Source: CAWJFJ01 sp963800065 (GTDB lineage Bacteria > Actinomycetota > Acidimicrobiia > Acidimicrobiales > UBA8190). Taken from it: a stretch of DNA of 64,000 nt. Shown here one piece after another: positions 1 through 8,900 of the stretch. The notes under the pieces were generated by a model. It was not told the DNA's origin. It ran no database searches and saw only the letters and a list, made by a program, of their open reading frames with translations. Both the position numbers and the translations under genes were made by a program. Within the stretch, counting starts at the first letter, position 1, and every line of letters starts with the position of its first letter. Where the stretch lies: contig CAWCZO010000003.1 in the NCBI GenBank assembly GCA_963800065.1, positions 124,001-188,000 of the forward strand, in the 5' to 3' direction.

Positions 1-1043
1 CAGTGCAGGTCGTCGAGGACAAGGACGACCGGACGCTGCTGGCTCGCCACCTCCAGCAGTCCCACCACGGCCGCGTAGAGGAGATATCTCTCTGTGTCTG
101 GGTCAGTGGACTGGGGCGGCGGCAGCTCCCCCAGGCGCTGACCGAGGGCGGGCACCATGCGAGCAAGCTCCCCGCCATGGGTAGCCACATGGGTTCGGAG
201 CAGCTCTTCGTCAATGTGAGCCACGAGATGCGAGAGGGCCTCCTGGAACGGACGATAGGGAGCTCCCACTTCCTCGTCGCAGCGACCGAGGAGCACCGTC
301 ATGCCCCGGTCATCGGCGTGGCGGGCGAACTCGGAGACGAGGGTGGTCTTTCCCTGGCCCGGCTCCCCGGTCAGCAGGAGCAGCTCCCGTCCCTCGCCGG
401 CGGCGATACGCTTGGCATCGGTGTCCAGGAGGGCGAGTTCGTTCTCGCGGCCGATGACACCGACGGCGGGACGATGGGTCAGGCCGGTGGGAAGCGGCAC
501 CCGTCCCGATCCCGGTGCGTCTGCTCCCAAAGGCTCCCAACCGACCTGGAGAGCTTCGACGGGCTCAGGCAGGCCCTTCAGGTCGAGTTCGCCGAGAGAG
601 GTGAAGCTGTGTGAGCTTCGGCGACCGGCGTTGGCCCGAACGAGATCGGAAGCCAGGATCTGTCCGCCCTCGGCTCGGGCACAGAGGCGGGCGGCCTCGA
701 TGACGGGGTCGCCGAAGTAGTCGTCGGCCTCCCTGGTCGCTTCGCCCGAGCTCAACCCCACCCGGAGCCCGAGTGGTCTCTCGGCACCGGAGTTGTCGCG
801 GTGGATGCCCTGCTGCATGGCGACCGCACAACCCAGAGCCGCCGACGCGGCCGGGAAGACCACCATGAGGCCGTCGCCCAGGTTCTTGACCTCGGTGCCC
901 CCGGAGGTGGCGATGGCCTGCCGGAGAGCCGAGAAGTGCTTGCGGCGCACCTCGTCGCCTGCCTCAGGGGTCAGCGAAGAGGCGAGCTCAGTCGAACCCA
1001 CCAGGTCGGTGAAGAGCACCGTGATGTTCTCGGTGGTGGCCAC
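1..1043 (-). CDS. Class III adenylate/guanylate cyclase-AAA ATPase regulator, N-terminal part (runs off left edge)
   Basis: The frame starts at a GTG (complement of 1041-1043) behind a G-rich site and stays open to base 1, so the C-terminus is missing. Residues 3-165 form a class III nucleotidyl cyclase domain, with metal-binding aspartates in FTDLVGSTEL (D13) and NLGDG (D57). An AAA/STAND ATPase follows, with Walker A GEPGQGKT at 226-233 and Walker B VVLVLDDLH near the window edge. Proteins of this family continue into a long TPR region; the decayed paralogue at 3437-5467 shows what that part looks like. It is probably a cytoplasmic signalling ATPase. Whether the cyclase is active cannot be judged. 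Confidence 0.85.
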   Translation of the reverse strand, partial: MATTENITVLFTDLVGSTELASSLTPEAGDEVRRKHFSALRQAIATSGGTEVKNLGDGLMVVFPAASAALGCAVAMQQGIHRDNSGAERPLGLRVGLSSGEATREADDYFGDPVIEAARLCARAEGGQILASDLVRANAGRRSSHSFTSLGELDLKGLPEPVEALQVGWEPLGADAPGSGRVPLPTGLTHRPAVGVIGRENELALLDTDAKRIAAGEGRELLLLTGEPGQGKTTLVSEFARHADDRGMTVLLGRCDEEVGAPYRPFQEALSHLVAHIDEELLRTHVATHGGELARMVPALGQRLGELPPPQSTDPDTERYLLYAAVVGLLEVASQQRPVVLVLDDLH

Positions 1044-1319
1044 CGAACCCCCTGTCCCCGCACGTAGGCCAAAGATTAGGCGAGACCAGGGGTTTCTTCA
1101 CATGCGACGATCGGCGGCCCAGACAAGGACGGCATGGTTGCCCTGCTCTATTGGGCAACACCGACCTGTTGATGTATCGAAGTGACCGGGCGGGACGTGC
1201 CGTTTCCGACTGGAGGCCTTTAGCGGAGCTCCGCTCCGCACCCCACCCGGTATTCGCGGATCAGCGAGCTTCGATCAACGGAATTAGCTTGTGACGAACC
1301 TACCCTTGGCTGCGTGTAT

Positions 1320-1833
1320 CTCAAATATTGACTGCAGCTGGGACGGCTGGGTCCGTGCCAAGCGTGAAGCCGACCCGGACCGCCGTCGATGTCGAGAAGG
1401 CTGTCAAGCGCGACCATCGAGGACTCAGACGGCAACAACACCGTGTTGGTTGCCGGCACCACCGTAACGTTCACTCGGCCCGCCAGGAGCCGCCTGGACG
1501 GCCCCGACAATGGTTCCCCGAGCGCCCCGCGTCACCGCCATCCCACATTCATCCCACATTCATGGCCGATCTTGGACCGCCGTTCGCCCGGCTCGGTGAC
1601 AAAACCGCAGTTCAAGACCATCTAATGTCTTGTGCTGTCGTCTAGTCTCCGTGCCTACGTGGTCCATGCTCTATTACGATATTTAGCCCGGTCAGGGCTT
1701 TGGGGTGATCTTCCCATATTCAACCCATATTCGACCGATAGCTCGGGGTTCCTTGCTAGTGCACAAACGCGCGGCTCGGAGCGTTATCGCCCTGGGTCCG
1801 GGTCGGGTGCGTCTCGAAGTCGCATCCCGGGAT
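1320..1833 (+). repeat. Dispersed repeat A, copy A1 (long form)
   Basis: This stretch closely matches 18264-18785 and, in its second half, 13050-13345. It holds a doubled CATCCCACATT motif near 1538-1560 and a conserved core (1597-1690) that begins TGACAAAA and ends in CCATGCTCTATTACGATATTTAG-like sequence. Its first part encodes, in broken frames, a peptide like SDGNNTVLVAGTTVTFTR that is also found in A4, so it may derive from the 3' end of a lost gene. The IS256 element inserted just downstream. No gene is called between 1044 and 1841. Confidence 0.8.
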
Positions 1834-1841
1834 CAGGAAGT
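1834..1841. repeat. Left target-site duplication of the IS256 element
   Basis: CAGGAAGT here is repeated exactly at 3319-3326, directly outside the two inverted repeats. An 8-bp duplication is the usual size for IS256-family insertion. Confidence 0.85.
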
Positions 1842-1865
1842 GTTCACGTCCCAGCGAGTGGTGTA
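1842..1865. repeat. Left terminal inverted repeat of IS256 element
   Basis: The inner part reads CACGTCCCAGCGAGTGGTGT and pairs with the complement of 3295-3315 with one mismatch (A versus G at the ninth base). Confidence 0.9.
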
Positions 1866-2021
1866 CGGGTTTGACCCGCTGAGTGGCCCTGTGTGGCGCT
1901 GAACGGGAAGGCCCGGGGCCTCGGCCCGAAGAACGACCAGGGAGTTCGCAAAGGTCCCCCACTCGCGACGACCACCGCATCAATCTCAGAAGTCCTGCGA
2001 AGACGAATGAGAGGAGATGCG

Positions 2022-3260
2022 GTGGAAGTCCCCAACAACATGGACGCTCTCGAGTGGCTGCGCAAGCACCTCGACGACGACGGCTCTGACCTGCTGCGCG
2101 AGATGGTGAAGGTGTTCGCCGAACGCCTGATGGCGGCCGAGGTCGACGCTCTGTGCGGTGCCGGGTATGGCGAGATCACCCCGGAGAGGATCAACAGCCG
2201 CAACGGGCTGCGCCACCGGGACTTCGACACCCGGGTGGGCACCATCGACCTGGCCATCCCGAAACTGCGCTCGGGCAGCTACTACCCGGGCTGGATCCTG
2301 GAACCCCGACGGCGGGCCGAGAGGGCGCTCACCCAGGTGGTGGCCGAGTGCTACGTGCGCGGCGTCTCCACCCGCCGGGTCGAAGGCCTGGTGCAGACCC
2401 TCGGGATCGAACACCTGTCGAAGTCCCAGGTCTCCCGCATGGCCAAGGAGCTGGACACCGACGTGGCCGCCTTCCGGAGCCGGCCCCTCGACGCCGGGCC
2501 CTACACCTACGTGTGGCTCGACGCCATGGTGCAGAAGGTGAGAGAAGCCGGGCGCATCCAGAACGTGGCCGTGGTCATCGCCACCGGCGTGAACAACGAC
2601 GGCCACCGCGAGGTCCTCGGCTTCGACGTCATCACCACCGAGGACGGAGCCGGCTGGATGGCCTTCCTGCGGGGCCTGGTGGCCCGGGGGCTGTCGGGCA
2701 CCGCCCTCGTGATCTCCGACGCCCACGTGGGACTGGTGGACGCCGTGCGTTCCACGCTCGGGGCCACCTGGCAGCGGTGCCGGACCCACTTCATGCGCAA
2801 CCTCCTGACCCGGGTTCCGAAGTCGGCCCAGGCGCTCGTGGCCACCCTGGTGCGCACCATCTTCGCCCAGCCCGATGCCGAGCAGACCTGGGCCCAGCAC
2901 GCCCGGGTCGTCGACCAGCTGCACGAGAAGTTCGTTGACGCCGCCTCCATGCTGGCCGACGCCGGACCCGATGTCCTCGCCTTCGCTTCGTTCCCGAAGG
3001 AGCACTGGAAGCAGATCTGGTCCAACAATCCCCAGGAGCGCCTCAACCGGGAGCTGCGTCGGCGCACCGACGTCGTGGGCATCTTCCCCAACCGTGATGC
3101 CGTGGTGCGACTGGTGGGCTCCGTGCTCGCCGAGCAGCACGACGAGTGGGCCGTGTGCCGGCGCTACATGGCCACCGAAGTCCTGGCCAGGGCCCGCATG
3201 ACCGTCATCGACGGTGACGTCGAGGAGGTGGCCCAAGCAGAACTCGCTGATGTCAGCTAA
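2022..3260 (+). CDS. IS256-family transposase
   Basis: This is a 412-residue DDE transposase that moves the element by cut and paste. The GTG at 2022 is preferred because GAGAGGAG lies 8-10 bases upstream and the product then begins like the family (VEVPNNMDALEWLRKHL); ATG 2007 is an in-frame alternative. Catalytic residues are the D of VWLDAMVQK (about residue 166), the D of VISDAHVGL (about 233) and the E of RLNRELRRRTD (about 344). The CxxH-like segment WQRCRTHFMRNLL is also typical. Length is normal for the family and no stop or frameshift interrupts it, so it is probably functional. Confidence 0.96.
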   Translation: MEVPNNMDALEWLRKHLDDDGSDLLREMVKVFAERLMAAEVDALCGAGYGEITPERINSRNGLRHRDFDTRVGTIDLAIPKLRSGSYYPGWILEPRRRAERALTQVVAECYVRGVSTRRVEGLVQTLGIEHLSKSQVSRMAKELDTDVAAFRSRPLDAGPYTYVWLDAMVQKVREAGRIQNVAVVIATGVNNDGHREVLGFDVITTEDGAGWMAFLRGLVARGLSGTALVISDAHVGLVDAVRSTLGATWQRCRTHFMRNLLTRVPKSAQALVATLVRTIFAQPDAEQTWAQHARVVDQLHEKFVDAASMLADAGPDVLAFASFPKEHWKQIWSNNPQERLNRELRRRTDVVGIFPNRDAVVRLVGSVLAEQHDEWAVCRRYMATEVLARARMTVIDGDVEEVAQAELADVS

Positions 3261-3294
3261 ACCAATGCATTGAGGTTGAGATGGTGGTCGTCGT

Positions 3295-3318
3295 TACACC
3301 ACTCGCCGGGACGTGGCC
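3295..3318. repeat. Right terminal inverted repeat of IS256 element
   Basis: It begins TACACCACTCGCCGGGACGT and is the inverted partner of 1842-1865, lying 34 bases after the transposase stop. Confidence 0.9.
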
Positions 3319-3326
3319 CAGGAAGT
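3319..3326. repeat. Right target-site duplication of the IS256 element
   Basis: CAGGAAGT is identical to 1834-1841. Confidence 0.85.
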
Positions 3327-3436
3327 ACCGCCGGGTTCACACAGCGATATCTGGCAACGAAGGGGTGACGATATAGGTCGGTTTACCCGGAATGTGCCAT
3401 GTGGGATGCCGACCGACCCAGTATTTGCAAGCTGCT

Positions 3437-5467
3437 TCAAGCAAGCGATTCGAGCTGACCTTGTGCCCTACGTTCCAGAGCACCGTACCTGTATTCCTGG
3501 GCGACACCAAACGCTTGTCCGATCATCTCCCTGGCCTTCTCCGTATCGCCTATAGCGGCTCGGTCAATCAGCAGATCGGCGTAGTCGAGCTTCGTGCGAG
3601 CCATCCAGTACGGAGCTTTTATTCGTTCATTCATAGACAAGGCGGCCTGGAACAAGGACTCAGCCTCGTCATGACGGCCGAGCACGTGTGCCATTCGACC
3701 CATTGATCGGCTGATGGCTCCTTCTACGGTCCCGTTGTTAAATGAGACCAAGTCGCGGAACGGGTGCAATCGGTCAAACAGGACCTGCACCGCCTGCGTG
3801 TGACCCAGATCCACCGCATCGTCCGCGCAATAGGTCATCGCCGACGTCCAGACAAGGTCACGGGGAAAGTCCACGAATTGATTGTCCGCGTCAGGTTCGA
3901 ACAGCACCCGGGCTTCATCGAGACGGCCGAGCGCGGCAATTGATAGCAACAACGCCGGCACGAAGAACAGGGAGGGCCGGATTGTCGGCGGCGGCTTGGG
4001 TGAAGAGGTCGGCGATCTCGTCAAGGCGGCCCTGTTGATTCCGAATCACGAAGAGCACAGCACCGAATGCCGCCAGCGCCCCGGGGGCATCGATCCGGGC
4101 TCCGATCTCCAGGGTGGCCTCGTTGGAGGCCTCGGCGGCGACCAGATCACCGGACAAGTGGAGACGGGAGGTATGAAAGATCTTGTATTCCCACTCGTAT
4201 CGCGGGAGGCCCGTCTGTTCGACAAGAGTCTGCATCTCGCTCAGCCATCGGTCGACCTCTTCGATGTGACCAACTTCCATGCACGCGTGCACGCGTTGAA
4301 GCGTGCCCGAAAGCGCTGCCCCGGGTCGCGCAGGTCATCGGCCATGGAGATTGTCCGTGCGGTTTCCACCAGGCGCTCAGCCGACGACTCCGGTTGCACC
4401 GTGGCCAGATAGCAACGATTGACAACGGCCACTACGGTCGACATGTCGGATAGATCCCCGGCGATGGCCATCGCTTCGGAGGCCAGGTCTCGGCGGGCCT
4501 CCCATTCCCGGGCATCGGTCACCTCGACCAGCGCAGCCAAGAGGAGGGCCCGCGAAGCAGGATCGGATTCACTCACCGCATTTAGGGCCGTTCGCAGGAC
4601 CCTGATCTGATCGTCGTCGCCTTCGGCAAGATGTGCCGTGCCCCGAGTGCCAGCCAACGCTGCCGCCACCAAGAGATCGGTATCACCCAACCCCTTTGCC
4701 GATGCGGCTGCATCCAGAAGCGTTTGCCGATACTCGGGCTGACCCGCTTGGTGCTGAGCGGTACCGAGCCCGACCAACAGAGCACAGCGCTCCCGCTCGT
4801 CGACGAGCGCCTGGCGGGCGAGCAGGTCCAGGGCTTGGGAGTACCAGGTGATGGCGTCGAGGGGAGCGTAGGCGGCCAGGGCGGCGTCCCCCGCCCGCCG
4901 TGCGTAGTAGAGGGCTTTGGTCGCATCACTCGGTCGGGTGGCCGCCATCCAGTGCCGGGCCAACTCGATCAGGTGCTCGTCCTCGGTGCCCACACTCTCA
5001 AACGCCTCGGCCACCCGCTGATGGGCTCGCTGGCGCCGAGTGGCACCGAGGTCCTGATAGAGCGTGTGCTGGATGAGGGCGTGGACGAACCGGTAGCGTC
5101 CGGCTTTGTCATCAGACTCGCTCACGAGTCCTGCTCCGATCGCTCCTTCGAGGAGGTCGAGGAGTGGGTCCTCGTCGGTGTCGAGGAGACCCAAGAGCAC
5201 CTCTACCTCGAAGTCACGCCCGATCACCGCGGCCAGGGATAGGGCCTGTTCCGTTGCTTCGCCGAGCCGAGCGACCCGGTGGGATATGACCTCCCGCACG
5301 CTGGTGGGGAGGCCCAGATCCTCGAGATCAGTCGACAGCACCCAGCGGCCGTCTTCGCCTTGGAAGAAGGCTCCCGTCTCGGCCAGGTGACGGATCACCT
5401 CCACGACGAAGAACGGGTTGCCGCCCGTCTCCCGGCGAAGCGCATGGGCGAGGCCCACGCCCTCATG
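3437..5467 (-). pseudogene. Decayed cyclase/AAA-TPR regulator: 5' half missing, two frameshifts
   Basis: Reading leftward from about 5467, the product begins in mid-domain with HEGVGLAHALRRETGGNPFF, a typical segment after the ATPase of the family seen at 1-1043. It continues through TPR-like helices to the stop at 3437. No cyclase domain, Walker motifs or proper start remain; the sequence upstream of 5467 is unrelated and repeat copy A2 begins at 5501. The frame breaks twice. At 4281-4296 an 8-bp tandem duplication shifts it, and deleting one copy restores a continuous RFNACMEVGHIEEVD. Near 3950-3965 one extra base breaks LRAG/LLLSIAALGRLDEA. It is a clear pseudogene, not a silent functional gene. 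Confidence 0.88.
4281..4296. repeat. 8-bp tandem duplication causing a frameshift
   Basis: GCACGCGT is present twice in a row inside the decayed regulator. Removal of one unit rejoins the two reading frames exactly, so this is the inactivating mutation or one of them. It looks like replication slippage. Confidence 0.85.
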
Positions 5468-5500
5468 GCGGTCCCTGGGAGGACTCCTCTCTGGGTCTGA

Positions 5501-5600
5501 TGACAAGAACGGCAGTTCATGTGCCGTCTCGTGCCCCTGTGCTGTCGTCCAGTCGCCGTGCCTACGTCGTCCATGCTCTATTACGACGTTTAGCTCTGTC
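5501..5600 (+). repeat. Dispersed repeat A, copy A2 (core only)
   Basis: This is about 100 bp matching the core of A1, A3 and A4: TGACAAGAACGGCAGTTC at the start, then TGTGCTGTCGTCCAGTC, then GTCCATGCTCTATTACGACG. It starts about 30 bases upstream of the point where the decayed regulator loses its homology, so the repeat probably marks the deletion or recombination junction. Confidence 0.75.
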
Positions 5601-5984
5601 CTCTGGTAGCTCTGTCCTCTGGCACTCCCCGATGGGGCCACGGTGAGCTCGTTCGGCAACGAAGGTGCTACGTGTGGGCTGAGTCTCCCCAAATCTGGCG
5701 ATGTGGCGCTGGCGCCGCGTGGCTACGCTCCGAGCACGGAGTCTTCGTCATCCGACCAGCATCTGCGCGGTCGAATGGGGGGGGAGGACGATGGCGAACG
5801 CGGCCTGGGACCATGGCCGGTCGAGGGGGAGCGACCCCCAGCGCGTCCTGAGTCAGGCCGTTCCCGCCGCTGAAGCATTGATCACACCCGACCTCGACTG
5901 CCGCGAAATGGGGGCGAATCCCACGGGGTGCAGTGCCGATCCGCGAGAAAGGCTCGGAAGGCTCCTCGAGGGCGAGGTCACCCG
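5601..5984 (+). promoter_or_regulatory. Long GC-rich leader before the DUF11 gene; weak likeness to a c-di-AMP riboswitch
   Basis: This is a gene-free stretch of nearly 400 bases. It holds a perfect small hairpin, GGGGG-AGCGA-CCCCC (5825-5839), and downstream a GGGGGCGAATCCC block (5910-5922) followed by GCCGATCCGCGAG. GGGGGA...CC and GGGGYGAAUCC blocks in this order recall ydaO-type (c-di-AMP) riboswitches, but the highly conserved 3' block with GUCAGCUAACC is not present. Only a structured leader can be supported. The SD GAGG sits 7 bases before ATG 5985. Confidence 0.25.
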
Positions 5985-8900
5985 ATGAAGGCGAGATGGG
6001 TTCGATCTCCCCGACGGCCGACGAAGAGCAGGACGATCGTGGCCGCTGCTTTCTTGGTGGGTGGCGTGTTCCTGGTCGAAGGCCCTCAGGCTGCGCGGGC
6101 CACTCCCTCCGCCACCCTTTCGATCACGCAGGTGGTCGACGGGGGCTCGTCGGTGGTGGCCAACGAGGGCCAGACCGTCACCTTCGACACCACGGTCACC
6201 GATACCGGACCCTCGGATGCAACGGGCGTCAGTGTCGCCGAGATTCTACCTCCCGGCCTCACCTTCGTGGCCAGCTCCGGGGGTGTCTACGACGCGATCA
6301 CGGGGATATGGTCCATCGGCACGGTGGCCGCCGGGACCAGCGTGACGCTGGTGATAACGGCCACGGTGGCCTCCGAGGCCTCGTTTACCGTCACTGCCAC
6401 GGTGTCGGCCAACGACGCCTCGAGTGTCAATTCCACCGCCACCGTGAACGGCAATGCCGACGTGGGCGTGACCGAAGTCGTCTCCGCCGGCGACAGCGTG
6501 ATTCCCGGGGCCATCGGGGCGGCCACGGTCGAGGCCGGCCAGGACGTCACCTACCAGATCACGGCCTTCAACGACGGCGCCGCCACCGCCACCGGCGTGG
6601 TCGTCACCGACGAGCTACCCGCCACCTTCACCTTGGACGGCGCCAGCATCACCCCGAGCGTCGGCACCACCAGTGTGGGCGGCGGTGTTCTGACCTGGAC
6701 CATCCCCTCTCTGGCGGCCGGGGCCAATGAGACCCTGGTCTACATCGAGACGGTGAATGCCCCGTCGACCGCCGAGGACAACGCCGACACCGTGTCCATC
6801 ACGAGCACCCAGACCGACGCCTACGGCGACGCCACACCCCAGGACAACAGCGCCATCGTCACCGTCGAGGTCCTGCCCTCGGCCGACCTCACCATCACCG
6901 ACACCGACGGCATCACCAGCGTCATACCGGGGACCTCGGACACCTACACCGACACCGTCGCCAACGGCGGACCCTCGGCGGCCACCAATGCCTCGGTGGT
7001 CGACACCCTTCCCACCGGCTTCACCGTCACCGGCGAGACCTCGTCGGTCGCGGGTGTCACCTTCACCAACCTGGGCGACGGCCAGGTCGAGTGGACCGGT
7101 CTCAACCTGGCCGAAGGCACCTCGGCCGTCTTCACCCTGACCGGGGCCGTCGCCCCCGCCCTCGGTGCCGGCAGCGCCTTCGTGAACCTGGTCACCGTGT
7201 CGCTCCCGTCCGGCCAGATCGACACGGCGTCGTCCTACAACGCCGTCGACAGCGACGACACGGAGCCGACCGCCGACCTGTTGATCAAGCAGACCGACAG
7301 TGGAGACCTGGTGAGCGGCACCTTCAACGCCACCACCAACGACACCACCGGCGGCACCGCCGTGCCGGGGTCCGGCGTCGTCTACACCGTGGTGGTGAGC
7401 AATGACGGCGCCCAGAGCACCGTGTCGAACCTGGCCCTGAACGACGACCTGCCCGCCCCGGTCACCTCGGCCACCTGGTCGGCGTCCACCGCCGGAGGCG
7501 CCTCGGTCTCGGTTTCGAGCGGGAGCACCACCGACATCGCCGACTCGCTCACCCTGCCTGCCGACGCCACCGTCACCTTCACCGTCGACGCCGACATCGC
7601 TCCGTCGGCCTCCGGGGCCCTGGTGAACACGGCCTCGCTCTCTGTGCCCGAGCAGTTCACCGACACCAACGCCTTCTTGAGCTCCACCGACGTGGTGGCC
7701 CTCTCGCCCGAAAGCGATCTTTCCATCACGAACTCCGACGGCGTCACCAGCCTCGCCCCCGGGACCACCGACACCTACACCATCGTCGTCTCCAACACCG
7801 GACCTTCGGACGCGGTCGACCTGACCATTCCCGACACCCTGCCCGCGGGCTTCACCGACGCCTCGTCGGGCACCCTTGCGGCCGGGGTCACCTTCTCCGT
7901 CTTCTCGGGCACGGCCGAGTGGAGCGGAGTGAATATCGGAACCGGTCAGACGGTGACACTCACGCTGTCGGGCTCCGCCCTCCCAGGGGCGACCGGCACC
8001 TTCGTGAACACGGCCACCGTCGTCGTCCCACCCGGATCGACCGACACGAACTCCGTCACCAGTGCCACCGACACCGACAGCCTCACCTCCGAGGCCGACA
8101 TTGCCGTCCAGGTGACCGACGGCGACAACACCACGCCCGGCACCTTCAGCCCGGCGACGAACGACACCACCGGGGGCTCGGTCGTCGGCGGCACCGCCTT
8201 CCTCTATACCGTCGTCCTGTCGAACACAGGGCCCTCCGATGCCGACGGGGTCACCGTGGGCGACCTCCTGCCCACCAGCGTGAGCGCCGACGACTGGGTC
8301 GCCACCACCAGTGGGGAGGCATCGGTGACCTCGGGCGGCAGCTCGGGCAGCGGCAACATCTCGGACGTCGTGGATCTCCCGTCGGGCTCGTCCATCACCT
8401 ACACCATTCAGGCCGCCGTCTCTTCGTCGGCCACCGGGACGCTCACCGACACGGCCACCGTCACCGCCCCGGCGGGGCTGACCGACACCGGTGCGTTCAC
8501 GAGCTCCACGGACAAGCAGACGATCGCCAGCGCCACGAACAACGGCATGCCCAGCGCTGATCTGACGATCGAAACGACGGACAACGTCGGCGGCACCTTC
8601 CATTCCGTGACGAATGACACCGTCGGAGGAGTCGGCGTCCCCGGCGACACCATCGTGTACGACGTGGTGGCTTCCAACAGCGGCCCCACCGGCGCCTCCG
8701 GGGTCGGTGTGGGCGACATCCTGCCTACCGGTGCGAGCGCCGACAGCTGGTCGGTCACCGCCACCAGCGGGGGAGCCTCCGACACGGACAGTTCTGGAAC
8801 GGGCACCCTCTCCGACACCGTGGACCTGCCATCGAGCTCGTCCATCACGTACACCATCGACGCCACCATCAGCCCGGCGGCCACCGGATCCCTCTCCGAC

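Larger units (their letters stand above)
1842..3318 (+). mobile_element. Complete IS256-family insertion sequence
   Basis: The element is about 1,477 bp with one intact transposase gene. The ends are imperfect 24-bp inverted repeats (1842-1865 and 3295-3318) bounded by an exact 8-bp duplication CAGGAAGT. The inner 21 bases of the repeats differ at one position only. The element therefore looks recent and intact. It lies between repeat copy A1 and the 3' end of a decayed regulator gene, and it does not interrupt a recognisable gene. A sub-terminal 10-bp inverted pair GACGACCACC (1967-1976 and the complement of 3283-3292) is also present. Confidence 0.93.

Noticed and set aside
1986..3236. A 416-residue open frame antisense to the transposase
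   Set aside because: It is a codon-bias shadow of a clear IS256 transposase, with no start signal or known family.
1..5692. One regulator gene split by the IS256 insertion
   Set aside because: On the minus strand the C-terminal half (3437-5467) lies upstream of the N-terminal half (1-1043), so they cannot be two ends of one interrupted gene. They are paralogues.
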